This document shows positions 18,756 to 27,254 of a stretch of DNA of 64,000 nucleotides, one piece after another (positions within the stretch are counted from its first letter, which is position 1; each line of letters opens with the position of its first letter). The notes beneath the pieces were generated by a model. The model was given only the letters and a program-made list of their open reading frames with translations, was not told where the DNA came from and ran no database searches. A program made the position numbers and the translations under genes. The DNA comes from Corynebacterium minutissimum (lineage in GTDB: Bacteria > Actinomycetota > Actinomycetes > Mycobacteriales > Mycobacteriaceae), in the NCBI RefSeq assembly GCF_000988205.1, contig NZ_LAYQ01000021.1:1-64000 (forward strand). The letters run 5' to 3'.

Positions 18756-19484
18756 ATGAGTACCTCCCGAGTCCCGGCGGCGCGCAATGCGCTGGAGATC
18801 CTCCGGCTGCTGTCCACTATCGACGTGCCGATTTCCGCGGCGCGCATCCGCAGTGAGCTGGACCTGCCGCGCTCCACTACCTATCACCTGCTCAAGGAGA
18901 TGGTGGACGCGGGATTCGTGGTGCACCTGCCGGAAAACCAAACCTACGGGTTGGGGCTCGTTGCCTATTCGATGGCTGCTGCCTACGCCACGCAGCAGCC
19001 CCTGGTGCGGGTAACCCAGGGGCACCTCGAGCGGATTGCCAGCAGTGTCGGGGGATCGGGGCACCTGTCGCGTTTGGCGGGCTCGGAGATTCTCTACCTC
19101 AACGAGATTCGCGCGCCGGGGGCGCTGTCCTTGGTCACGGAGAGGGGAGTGCGGCTGCAGGCGCAGCGGACGGCCTCTGGGCGGGCGATGCTGGCCTTGC
19201 TCCCGGAAGCAGAGTGGCGTGCAGCATTCGTCCCCGGTTCTTTAGGTTTTGGGGAGTACAAGGAAATCTTGCGCCAGGTGCGCGAACGCGGATGGGCCGA
19301 AGAAGTTGAGGTGGTGGCGCGCGGGCAGGCGTCGGTAGGCGTGGCGGTGGTTGACCACGTGGGCAGGCCCGCGGCGGCGCTGGCGGTGACCTTCCCGGTG
19401 GGGACTGCCGACGCCGCCGACGTCGCACAGCAACTGCACGCGGCAGCGCAGCAGGTGGCGGAGAGAATGTACGGGCGCCGCTAA
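18756..19484 (+). CDS. hutR: IclR-family regulator, probable HutR
   Basis: A 242-residue IclR-type regulator: a winged helix (about 10-65, including ARIRSELDLPRSTTYHLLKE) followed by an effector-binding domain (about 80-240). Such proteins bind a small metabolite and control neighbouring catabolic genes; in Corynebacterium hut loci an IclR-type HutR has been described. Here it lies between the YjiH gene (37 bases after its stop) and hutH, so it is most likely the hut regulator. ATG 18756 is preferred to the in-frame start at 18726, which has no good ribosome site. Confidence 0.8.
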   Translation: MSTSRVPAARNALEILRLLSTIDVPISAARIRSELDLPRSTTYHLLKEMVDAGFVVHLPENQTYGLGLVAYSMAAAYATQQPLVRVTQGHLERIASSVGGSGHLSRLAGSEILYLNEIRAPGALSLVTERGVRLQAQRTASGRAMLALLPEAEWRAAFVPGSLGFGEYKEILRQVRERGWAEEVEVVARGQASVGVAVVDHVGRPAAALAVTFPVGTADAADVAQQLHAAAQQVAERMYGRR

Positions 19485-19666
19485 CTGGTCGTGCGCGGGG
19501 TATTGGCGCGCCGGGCAGCCTGTTGTACTATGAGCGCAACGCGTAAGGCTGTCGCGCGTACCACTATTTTTCTATTCTTGTGAAAGCAAGTACGTGTTTT
19601 CGCGTGCCTTCTTCTTCCACGCGGGTGGTGGGGCGGGGTATCGCGGCGACGTCAAAGGAGCCTTAC

Positions 19667-21220
19667 ATGTCTAATTCTTATCCCTCCACCGTGACCGTGG
19701 GTATCGGTGCGCTGAGCATCGAGGAGGTCGTGGCCGTTGCGCGCTATGGCGCGAAGGTGGAGATTTCTGAGGATGCCCTGGCGGAAATCGCCTCCACGCG
19801 CGAGCGCGTCGAAGAGCTGGCCCAGGATCCGACTCCGGTCTATGGCATTTCCACCGGCTTCGGTGCCCTAGCGCGCCGCCACATTCCGGAGGAGATGCGC
19901 GCGCAGCTGCAGCTTTCGCTCGTGCGCTCGCATGCAGCAGGCACGGGCCCGGAGGTTGAGCAAGAGGTCATTCGCGCGCTCATGCTGTTGCGCCTGTCTA
20001 CCCTGTGCACTGGGCGTACTGGCGTGCGTCCGGTGGTGGCGGAAACCTATGCCGCGGTGCTCAACGCGAACATTCACCCGGTGGTCCGCGAATACGGTTC
20101 CCTGGGATGCTCCGGTGACCTTGCGCCGCTTGCGCACTGCGCGCTGGCGCTGCTCGGTGAAGGCGAGGTGCGCGTTGATGGCGGCGAGGTCACCCCGGCC
20201 GCCGAGGCACTGTCGGCTGTGGGTATCGAGCCGCTCAAGCTGCGGGAGAAGGAAGGCCTAGCACTGATTAACGGCACCGACGGCATGCTGGGCCAGCTCT
20301 GCCTGGCCGTTACCGACCTGCGCGAGCTGGCCAAGACCGCCGACATCGCCACCGCGATGACGGTGGAGGGCCTGCTGGGTACCTTGGTGGTCTTTGCCGA
20401 TGATCTGCAGCAGCTGCGCCCGCACCCGGGCCAGGCGGATGCCGCGGCGAATATCCTCTCTGTGGCGGAAGGCTCTGAGATTCTCGCGGCGGCCCTCGAG
20501 GACTTCAAGAAGAAGCAGGTCCAGGACGCCTATTCGGTGCGCTGCGCCCCGCAGGTGGCTGGTGGTTTCCGCGATACCGTGGCGCACACCGCATTGGTTG
20601 CCGAGCGCGAGCTGGCCGCCGCGGTTGATAACCCGGTGGTGGCCAAGGACGGGCGCGTGGTCTCCAATGGCAACTTCCACGGCGCGCCGGTGGCCTATGC
20701 ACTGGACTTCCTGGCCATCGTCGTGGCGGACCTGGCCTCCATTTCCGAGCGCCGCACCGACCGCTTCCTCGATGTTGCCCGCAACCGCGGCCTCAATGCC
20801 TTCCTGGCCGATGACCCGGGTGTGGACTCCGGCCACATGATCGCGCAGTATGCGCAGGCTGGCATCGTCTCTGAGCTCAAGCGCCTGGCTAACCCTTCCT
20901 CGGCGGATTCCATCCCGTCTTCGGCGATGCAGGAAGACCACGTCTCCATGGGCTGGTCGGGTGCCCGCAAGCTCCGCAAGGCTGTCGACGGTCTGCAGCG
21001 CGTGCTCGCCATCGAAATCCTCACCGCCGCCCGCGCCATCGATATGCGCGAGGGCAAGCCGGCCAAGGGCACTGGCGCGGTCATCGATGCGCTGCGCCAG
21101 ACCGTCCAAGGCCCGGGCACCGACCGCTACCTCTCTCCGGAGATCGAGGAGACCGTGCGCCTGGTCAAGGAAGGTGCGTTGGTGGCTGCGGTAGAGGGGG
21201 CCGTCGGTACGTTGCGCTAA
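19667..21220 (+). CDS. hutH: Histidine ammonia-lyase HutH
   Basis: First step of histidine degradation: removal of ammonia to give trans-urocanate. The protein has 517 residues, the normal length, and the MIO-forming tripeptide occurs as C148-S149-G150 in GSLGCSGDLAPLAH; the first position is Cys instead of the common Ala, which I believe is tolerated in actinobacterial enzymes. Conserved YGISTGFG and FHGAPVAYALDF are present. AAAGGAG at 19654-19660 sets the start at ATG 19667, not the upstream in-frame start at 19580. A terminator directly after it separates it from hutU. Confidence 0.96.
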   Translation: MSNSYPSTVTVGIGALSIEEVVAVARYGAKVEISEDALAEIASTRERVEELAQDPTPVYGISTGFGALARRHIPEEMRAQLQLSLVRSHAAGTGPEVEQEVIRALMLLRLSTLCTGRTGVRPVVAETYAAVLNANIHPVVREYGSLGCSGDLAPLAHCALALLGEGEVRVDGGEVTPAAEALSAVGIEPLKLREKEGLALINGTDGMLGQLCLAVTDLRELAKTADIATAMTVEGLLGTLVVFADDLQQLRPHPGQADAAANILSVAEGSEILAAALEDFKKKQVQDAYSVRCAPQVAGGFRDTVAHTALVAERELAAAVDNPVVAKDGRVVSNGNFHGAPVAYALDFLAIVVADLASISERRTDRFLDVARNRGLNAFLADDPGVDSGHMIAQYAQAGIVSELKRLANPSSADSIPSSAMQEDHVSMGWSGARKLRKAVDGLQRVLAIEILTAARAIDMREGKPAKGTGAVIDALRQTVQGPGTDRYLSPEIEETVRLVKEGALVAAVEGAVGTLR

Positions 21221-21230
21221 CTCCACCCCT

Positions 21231-21260
21231 AGCCCCATGGTCCGCACGGCCCATGGGGCT
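21231..21260 (+). terminator. Terminator after hutH
   Basis: A perfect 10-bp stem, AGCCCCATGG and CCATGGGGCT, with a 10-base loop is followed by TTCTCGT. It begins 10 bases past the hutH stop, so most hutH transcripts should end here and hutU needs its own promoter. Confidence 0.75.
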
Positions 21261-21281
21261 TTCTCGTGCCGTCTCAATTCT

Positions 21282-21415
21282 AAAAGTGCAGACCTAGAAG
21301 TGCAGACCTGCTGGTCGTCGCAAAGCACTGCCTTGGCGCTGGACGACGCCACCTGCATGAATGCACTTCCAGGTCTGCACTTTTGGCTGGGCACCGGATT
21401 GCAGGTAGTGCGGCG
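21282..21415. repeat. Hairpin repeat, copy A (left flank of insert)
   Basis: The 103-base core (21282-21384) begins AAAAGTGCAGACCT and ends AGGTCTGCACTTTT; the arms pair over about 23 bp with one mismatch. The inside contains a shorter dyad, GGTCGTC with GACGAC. The same sequence recurs at 22374, and homology continues about 30 bases past the hairpin (GGATTGCAGG and flanks). Its arms contain the 12-mer AAGTGCAGACCT twice in tandem. Confidence 0.9.
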
Positions 21416-21475
21416 GAGGCGAAGAACGGAAGCCTATCTGTGGCGAGGCACACAAAGCTGGGTTATGAGTAGTGC

Positions 21476-22375
21476 ATGAACAATGAACAACTCTTTAACT
21501 TCTTAGACCAGCATCTTATCGACCTTCGCAAGCTACCCAATGATGATCCCCGGTGGAAGAAGGTGCACGCCGGCAAGGTAGCCAAACTGGCGTGGTGCTT
21601 CGTACTGCCGATGATGCATTGGCACGAACTCAAGCCGTGGCAGAAGGAGACCACGAAGGCATATGTGCTCGGGTTGACCTTGCCCAAGGCAACATTAGTG
21701 GGAAAATCCGCCGCCCTTATTCACGGCATTCCGCTGGTTGTGCCGCCGACCGAATGGGAGGCAACGTTGCCTTCGAACTCGGTACCTCCACGATCTAAAG
21801 CCACTGTCCGTTATCGCCGCATGGACTTGCGCGGTAAAGAGACGGTGGTTCACGGGATTCGCGTGTCAACCCTGGAGCGCACGGCCATTGATATTGCGCG
21901 GTTCTATGGATTTGAGGAGGGGCTCGTTGCCGCCGATGACGTGCGGGCGCGCAATGTTGGCCAGTTCTGGATCAGTGAGACGCTCGGCGCTATGGGGAGA
22001 GTTAAGGGTGTTGCCGCCGCGCGGCGGGCGGTTGCTGAAAGCGTCAATTGCGCGGAGTCACCGTGGGAATCCTATGCCCGTGCCTTGATTCTTGCGGCGG
22101 ACTACCCGGAGCTGCGCTGGGTCAAGGCGCAGTATGTGATTGAGAACTATCGAGCGGATCTGGTCATTAATGGGTGGCTCGTGATTGAGATTGACGGAAA
22201 CGTCAAGTACCGCTTCGAGGCCGAAGAGGTAATTCGCGCGGAGCATCGGCGCCAGCAAGCCATCCTCAACAAGGGCTACATCGTCTTGAGGTTTAGCCCA
22301 GAACAGTTGAGTTCGCGGCCTGACTATTTCCAGGAGACGGTGGGCAAACACCTGGCACGCGGCCCGCGCTTGTAA
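21476..22375 (+). CDS. AbiEi-like/DUF559 nuclease-domain protein
   Basis: A 299-residue protein. The N-terminal half resembles AbiEi-type proteins (ATLVGKSAALIHGIPLV near 80, then HGIRVSTLERTAIDIAR near 125). The C-terminal part fits the DUF559/Vsr-like PD-(D/E)XK nuclease fold: YRADLVINGWLVIEIDG (about 222-238) and a final LNKGYIVLRFSPEQL. No partner AbiEii toxin gene is next to it, so a type IV toxin-antitoxin pair is not supported here; a lone nuclease of unknown role is likelier. The gene lies between hutH and hutU, bounded by two near-identical hairpin repeats, the second beginning inside its own TAA stop codon. Confidence 0.75.
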   Translation: MNNEQLFNFLDQHLIDLRKLPNDDPRWKKVHAGKVAKLAWCFVLPMMHWHELKPWQKETTKAYVLGLTLPKATLVGKSAALIHGIPLVVPPTEWEATLPSNSVPPRSKATVRYRRMDLRGKETVVHGIRVSTLERTAIDIARFYGFEEGLVAADDVRARNVGQFWISETLGAMGRVKGVAAARRAVAESVNCAESPWESYARALILAADYPELRWVKAQYVIENYRADLVINGWLVIEIDGNVKYRFEAEEVIRAEHRRQQAILNKGYIVLRFSPEQLSSRPDYFQETVGKHLARGPRL

Positions 22376-22508
22376 AAGTGCAGACCTGGAAGTGCAGACC
22401 TGCTGGTCGTCGCAAAGCACTGCCTTGGCGCTGGACGACGCCCACCTGCGTGAATGCACTTCCAGGTCTGCACTTTTGGGTTGGGCTCTGGATTGCAGGC
22501 AGCGCGGC
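22374..22508. repeat. Hairpin repeat, copy B (right flank of insert)
   Basis: Near-identical direct repeat of copy A. The 104-base hairpin (22374-22477) has perfect 23-bp arms starting AAAAGTGCAGACCTGGAAGT, and the similarity runs on for about 30 bases. The first AA belongs to the stop codon of the gene at 21476. Differences from copy A are mostly single bases, including one that restores full pairing of the arms. Confidence 0.9.
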
Positions 22509-22579
22509 GCCCAATACTGGTCGGGTGACAGTCTTGTATCTGAGACAGGCAGGCCAAAAGAGCCCTAGAAGTTGGTGCT

Positions 22580-22608
22580 GCGTCACAGTAGCTTCTGATG
22601 TGTGACGC
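22580..22608. promoter_or_regulatory. Inverted repeat upstream of hutU
   Basis: GCGTCACA (22580-22587) and TGTGACGC (22601-22608) form an 8-bp dyad with a 13-base spacer, 85 bases upstream of the hutU start. As hutH ends in a terminator, this stretch should hold the hutU-hutI promoter, and the dyad is a reasonable operator candidate. Confidence 0.4.
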
Positions 22609-22692
22609 TGACCAAGCCCCACAAGGGACAGCCCCGGGAAACCGGCCTTGGGGGTTTGGAAGGGCGTCGAAAAGCACGAGCGAAAGGAAGTC

Positions 22693-24369
22693 ATGTCTGA
22701 ACCCCGCGAAGTACGCGCCCCGCGCGGAACCGAACTGAACGCCAAGTCTTGGCAGACCGAAGCCCCGCTGCGCATGCTCATGAACAACCTCGACCCCGAG
22801 GTTGCTGAGCGCCCCGAGGACCTCGTAGTCTACGGCGGCACCGGCCGTGCAGCCCGCAGCTGGGAGGCCTTCGACGCCATCGTGGAGTCGCTGAAGGACC
22901 TCGAATCCGACGAGACCCTGCTGGTGCAGTCCGGCAAGCCGGTCGGCGTTTGGAAGACCAACGAGTGGGCACCGCGCGTGCTCATTGCCAACTCCAACTT
23001 GGTCGGCGACTGGGCTAACTGGGAGCACTTCCGCAAGCTCGAGGACGAGGGCCTGATGATGTACGGCCAGATGACGGCCGGTTCCTGGATTTACATCGCT
23101 ACCCAGGGCATCCTGCAGGGTACTTTCGAGACCTTCGCGGCCGTGGCCAAGAAGCGCTTCAACGGCACGCTCGCCGGCACGTTCACCCTGACCGGTGGTT
23201 GCGGCGGCATGGGCGGCGCGCAGCCGCTGTCCGTCACTCTCAATGGCGGTGCCTGCCTCATCGTCGATGTTGATGAGACCCGCCTGAAGCGCCGCCAGTC
23301 CAAGCGCTACCTCGATGAGGTCGTTACCGACCTGGATGAGGCCCTCAAGCTGGTGCTCGACGCCAAGGAGAACAAGAAGCCGCTGTCCGTCGGCCTCGTG
23401 GGCAATGCCGCCGAGGTCTTCCCGGAGGTGCTGCGCCGCCAGCGCGCGGGCGAGTTCACCGTGGATATCGTCACGGACCAGACCTCCGCGCACGACCCGC
23501 TGAGCTACCTGCCCACCGAAATCACCGTCGAGGATTGGCACAACGAGGCCAAGGCAGATCCGACCACCTTCACCAAGAAGGCGCGTGAGGCCATGGCCGC
23601 CCAGGTCCAGGCCATGGTGGAATTCCAGGACGAGGGTGCTGAGGTCTTCGACTACGGCAACTCCATCCGCGATGAGGCCCGCAAGGCCGGCTACCAGCGC
23701 GCCTTCGAGTTCCCGGGCTTCGTCCCGGCCTACATCCGCCCGCTCTTCTGCGAGGGTCTCGGCCCCTTCCGCTGGGCAGCGCTCTCCGGCGATCCGGAGG
23801 ACATCAAGGTCACCGACCAAGCACTTAAGGAGCTCTTCCCGGACAACGAGCACCTGCACAACTGGCTCGATGCCGCCGAGGAGTACGTGGAGTTCGAGGG
23901 CCTGCCGGCACGTATTTGCTGGCTGGGCTACAACGAGCGCCACAAGGCTGGCCTGCTCTTCAATGACCTGGTCAAGGAAGGCAAGATCAAGGCTCCGATC
24001 GTCATCGGCCGCGACCACCTCGATTCCGGTTCCGTGGCCTCCCCGTACCGCGAGACCGAGGCCATGCTCGACGGCACCGACGCCGTGGCTGACTGGCCGC
24101 TGCTCAACGCAATGACCGCTGTCTCCTCCGGTGCCACCTGGGTATCCATCCACCACGGCGGCGGCGTGGGCATGGGTCGCTCCATCCACGCGGGCCAGGT
24201 CACCGTCGCCGATGGCACCGAGCTGGCCGCCGCCAAGCTGCGCGCGGTGCTGACCAACGACCCGGGCATGGGTGTTATCCGCCACGTGGATTCCGGTTAC
24301 ACTCGCGCCAAGGAAGTCGCCGACGAGCGCGGTGTGCGTATCCCGATGGAATTCAAGGCCCGCGACTAG
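22693..24369 (+). CDS. hutU: Urocanate hydratase HutU
   Basis: Second step of histidine degradation: hydration of urocanate to 4-imidazolone-5-propionate with tightly bound NAD+. The 558 residues match the family length. The NAD-binding [20 protein letters not shown] and the substrate region of [15 protein letters not shown] are clear. AAAGGAAG before ATG 22693 fixes the start; an in-frame start at 22648 adds 15 unlikely residues. hutI follows after 21 bases, so both are one operon. Confidence 0.97.
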   Translation: MSEPREVRAPRGTELNAKSWQTEAPLRMLMNNLDPEVAERPEDLVVYGGTGRAARSWEAFDAIVESLKDLESDETLLVQSGKPVGVWKTNEWAPRVLIANSNLVGDWANWEHFRKLEDEGLMMYGQMTAGSWIYIATQGILQGTFETFAAVAKKRFNGTLAGTFTLTGGCGGMGGAQPLSVTLNGGACLIVDVDETRLKRRQSKRYLDEVVTDLDEALKLVLDAKENKKPLSVGLVGNAAEVFPEVLRRQRAGEFTVDIVTDQTSAHDPLSYLPTEITVEDWHNEAKADPTTFTKKAREAMAAQVQAMVEFQDEGAEVFDYGNSIRDEARKAGYQRAFEFPGFVPAYIRPLFCEGLGPFRWAALSGDPEDIKVTDQALKELFPDNEHLHNWLDAAEEYVEFEGLPARICWLGYNERHKAGLLFNDLVKEGKIKAPIVIGRDHLDSGSVASPYRETEAMLDGTDAVADWPLLNAMTAVSSGATWVSIHHGGGVGMGRSIHAGQVTVADGTELAAAKLRAVLTNDPGMGVIRHVDSGYTRAKEVADERGVRIPMEFKARD

Positions 24370-24390
24370 ACAAGAGAGGAAAAGAAGATC

Positions 24391-25569
24391 ATGTCCACCC
24401 TGTTTACTGGAATCTCAGAGCTGCGCACGGTGTCGGAGGCAGGCACGCTTGCCGACGCCGCACTCATCGCCAACACCGACGGCACCATCGCCTGGATCGG
24501 CCCAGCCTCCGAGGCCCCGGCCGCGGACGAGAAGGTCGACCTGGGCGGGCGCGCAGTTCTGCCGGGCTGGGTGGATTCCCATACCCACATGATCTTCGAT
24601 GGCGACCGCTCCGCCGAGTTTGAGGCCCGCATGGCGGGCGAGTCCTACCAGGCCGGCGGCATCGCCGTGACGATGGACGCGACCCGCTCGGCGGGGGAGG
24701 AGCGCCTGGAAAAACTCCTGGTGGAACGCATCGCCGCTGCCCGCCGGGGTGGAACGACCACCTTGGAGACGAAGACCGGTTACGGTCTCAATACCGAATC
24801 CGAGGTGGAGGCCGCTCGCGTGGCGGCCCGCCACGTCGATGACGTGACCTTCCTCGGCGCGCACCTCGTGCCGCCGGGAGCAGAGGCCGAAACCTACCTC
24901 GACGAGGTTGTGGGCCCGATGCTCGACGGCGTGGCGGAGCACGTGCAGTGGATTGACGTCTTCTGCGAGCGTGGTGCCTTCGACGAGAAGCAATCGCGCC
25001 GCGTGCTCGAGGCCGGCAAGGCTCGCGGACTTGGCGTGCGCGTGCACGGCAACCAGCTCGGCGAGGGCCCTGGCGTAGCGCTCGCGGTGGAGTTGGGCGC
25101 GGCCTCCGTGGACCACGTCAACTACCTCAGCGACGCGGATGTTGAGGCGCTGGCCTCCTCCGATACGGTGGCTACGTTGTTGCCGGCCTGCGATCTGTCT
25201 ACCCGTGAGCCGCTGGCGCCGGGCCGCAAGCTTATTGATGCCGGCGCGACCGTCGCCATCGCCTCCAACCTCAACCCGGGCACCTCGTACACCTCCGCAA
25301 TGAACTTCTGCATCACGACGGCCGTGCTCCAGCAGCACCTCACCCTCGATGAGGCCATTGCTGCTGGCACTCTGGGCGGTGCCACCGCGCTGCGCCGCCA
25401 GGATGTCGGTGAGGGCAAGGATGCGAAGGGCCGCCCTGCCAAGGGCTCGCTGGTAGTCGGCGCTGCTGCGGACCTGCACGTCCTCGATGCCCCGAGCGCT
25501 ATCCACCTGGCTTACCGCCCGGGCATGCCGATGACGTTCAAGACCTTCGTCGGCGGCCGCGAGGTCTAG
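24391..25569 (+). CDS. hutI: Imidazolonepropionase HutI
   Basis: Third step of histidine degradation: ring opening of imidazolone propionate to N-formimidoyl-glutamate, the substrate of HutG. A 392-residue amidohydrolase with the metal-binding H64-T-H66 in WVDSHTHMIFDGDRS, the conserved HGNQLGEGPG and a late SNLNPGTSYT. An AGAGAGGAAAAG stretch precedes ATG 24391. Length and order hutU-hutI are standard. Confidence 0.96.
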   Translation: MSTLFTGISELRTVSEAGTLADAALIANTDGTIAWIGPASEAPAADEKVDLGGRAVLPGWVDSHTHMIFDGDRSAEFEARMAGESYQAGGIAVTMDATRSAGEERLEKLLVERIAAARRGGTTTLETKTGYGLNTESEVEAARVAARHVDDVTFLGAHLVPPGAEAETYLDEVVGPMLDGVAEHVQWIDVFCERGAFDEKQSRRVLEAGKARGLGVRVHGNQLGEGPGVALAVELGAASVDHVNYLSDADVEALASSDTVATLLPACDLSTREPLAPGRKLIDAGATVAIASNLNPGTSYTSAMNFCITTAVLQQHLTLDEAIAAGTLGGATALRRQDVGEGKDAKGRPAKGSLVVGAAADLHVLDAPSAIHLAYRPGMPMTFKTFVGGREV

Positions 25570-25572
25570 AAA

Positions 25573-25606
25573 GCAAAGTCTCGCACTCTAGAGTGTAAAA
25601 CTTTGC
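25573..25606. promoter_or_regulatory. Nested palindrome before the AlbA_2 gene
   Basis: GCAAAGT (25573-25579) and ACTTTGC (25600-25606) enclose a perfect 12-bp palindrome, CACTCTAGAGTG (25584-25595), with 4-base spacers on both sides. It ends 21 bases before the AlbA_2 start and starts 3 bases after hutI. It may be an operator of the AlbA_2 protein; lack of a T-tract makes a terminator less likely. Confidence 0.55.
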
Positions 25607-25627
25607 AGTCTGCGGTATTCTGCAGGC

Positions 25628-27178
25628 ATGATGTGGACAGTAGAGCAGCTCGAGGATTACCTCGAGCACTGTCGCCTCTTGCAGTCGGATACGACGACCG
25701 TGGAGGTGAAATCGGGACGCGGCGGAATGCCGCAGTCCCTGGGGGCTACTCTGTGTGCCTTCGCCAACATGCCGCGTGGCGGCACCGTCATCATTGGAGT
25801 GGCGGAGCCCGGCTTTGCGGTGCACGGCGTGGACGATCCTGGCGCTATCGAAAGCGCCCTGGCGGATCAGGCACGCACCCTCGTGGAACCCGCGCCTTAC
25901 ATTGAGACCCAGACCCTCCATATCGAAGGGCGTGCTGTGGTGCTCGGCCACATCGAAGGCGTGCTGCCGCACCAGCGGCCGGCGCTCTATCGGGGGCGGC
26001 CCTACCTGCGCATGGCGGACGGTGACTATGTCATGAGCGCCAATGACCTCCGCATGATCGAGGTGGATAAGCTGCACGCTCGCGAGGCCATTGCCTATGA
26101 TTCAGCACCCGTTCCCGGGTCAAGCCTAGAAGTTTGTGATGATTCGGCGCTCAAAGAAGCAGTGGCGGAGCTGCGCAACGCCACCCCTCGTTTGCGGGGT
26201 GCGAGTGATGCCGAGTTACTGGAGCTATTCCGCGTGGTCGATGCCCAAGGACAGCTGAGTGTGGCCGGTTTGTACGCTCTGGGGCGCTTTCCGCAGGGAT
26301 TCTTTCCTGACCTGCATATTTCTGCGGCCGTGCAATACCCGGCGGGGGAGGAAGGACCACGCACCCGGAACCTGGAAGAGTTTTATGGGCCCGTCCCGGA
26401 TCTGGTGGATGCGGCCGTGGCGTGGGTGCGCCGGAATATCGATACCGACTTGGTCTATGGCACGGATGGACATCTGCGCGAGGTTCCCGAGCTTCCCCTC
26501 GAGGCGGTCCGAGAGGTCATAGCTAATGCCGTGGTCCACCGAGACCTCGGGCCGGAAAGCTTAGGTGCCGGGAAGTTCGTCACCATTCGGCTGACTCGCC
26601 AGGCACTGATCGTGACTAGCCCGGGTGGGCTACGCGGCATCTCCGTGGAAGAACTCAAGGGAAGGGTACTGTCACCCGTCGCTGTAAACCCGCGCCTGTA
26701 TGCACTGAGCACGAAGTTGCGTCTAGAGGATGGCGAGCGCGTCATCGAGGGCCAGGGCGGAGGCATGAAGGTCGTCTTTTCGTCCCTTCGCAAAGCCGGC
26801 TTGCGCCCGCCGACCCTCATCGACACTGGTGTTCGCTTCACCGTGATCCTCTGGAGAGCGGGGCGAGGCGATGACGAGCACGCCCCCGCGACTCGCAGCG
26901 CCTCTGCTTCCTTTCAGCCCGCGCTTGCCCCAGCACAGACAGCGAAGGAGGGCAGTGTGGTGGAAGACGGGCTCGTCGCCAAGCTCGGCGGAAACCCGGC
27001 ACTTGTGCTTGCTGCACTACGCCGGAACGGCGAGCTCTCGCTCGTGGACATCGTGAACAGCACGCAGCTCACCCGCGGCCAGGTGCGTTACGCGTTGGGC
27101 AAGCTCATCGAGTCCGGGCACGTCACGATGCGCGGCAAACACGGTGACCGCGCCACGCGTTACGCTGCGAAGGAGTAG
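25628..27178 (+). CDS. AlbA_2 domain / RecG-like ATP-binding protein
   Basis: A 516-residue protein of the group annotated as putative DNA-binding or RecG-like transcriptional regulators. The N-terminal 130 residues hold an AlbA_2 (Schlafen-type) domain: TTTVEVKSGRGGMPQSLG, then GGTVIIGVAEPGF. Residues about 290-420 fit the GHKL-like HATPase_c_4 domain (PLEAVREVIANAVVHRDL, then GGGMKVVFSSL). The last 60 residues look like a winged helix (VDIVNSTQLTRGQVRYALGK). Probably a DNA-binding regulator; the palindrome just upstream suggests autoregulation. Start may be ATG 25628 or 25631. Confidence 0.75.
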   Translation: MMWTVEQLEDYLEHCRLLQSDTTTVEVKSGRGGMPQSLGATLCAFANMPRGGTVIIGVAEPGFAVHGVDDPGAIESALADQARTLVEPAPYIETQTLHIEGRAVVLGHIEGVLPHQRPALYRGRPYLRMADGDYVMSANDLRMIEVDKLHAREAIAYDSAPVPGSSLEVCDDSALKEAVAELRNATPRLRGASDAELLELFRVVDAQGQLSVAGLYALGRFPQGFFPDLHISAAVQYPAGEEGPRTRNLEEFYGPVPDLVDAAVAWVRRNIDTDLVYGTDGHLREVPELPLEAVREVIANAVVHRDLGPESLGAGKFVTIRLTRQALIVTSPGGLRGISVEELKGRVLSPVAVNPRLYALSTKLRLEDGERVIEGQGGGMKVVFSSLRKAGLRPPTLIDTGVRFTVILWRAGRGDDEHAPATRSASASFQPALAPAQTAKEGSVVEDGLVAKLGGNPALVLAALRRNGELSLVDIVNSTQLTRGQVRYALGKLIESGHVTMRGKHGDRATRYAAKE

Positions 27179-27254
27179 CCCGAGGCGGAAAAGGTCGGGT
27201 AATTCAGCGGTGAAATAGCTAATTGGGTGCCGGTGCCGTACTCTGGTCTGAGCA

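Noticed and set aside
20100-20120. Cys in place of Ala in the HutH MIO tripeptide (C148-S-G)
   Set aside because: Looks like a damaged active site, but Cys-Ser-Gly can form the cofactor and I recall it in actinobacterial enzymes.
20258-21394. 378-residue minus-strand frame opposite hutH
   Set aside because: Antisense shadow, runs through the hutH terminator and repeat A.
21476-22375. Type IV toxin-antitoxin system AbiE
   Set aside because: Only the AbiEi-like half is present and it carries a nuclease domain; no AbiEii toxin gene is adjacent.
22324-24285. 653-residue minus-strand frame opposite hutU
   Set aside because: Shadow of hutU that also crosses a hairpin repeat; no recognisable domain.
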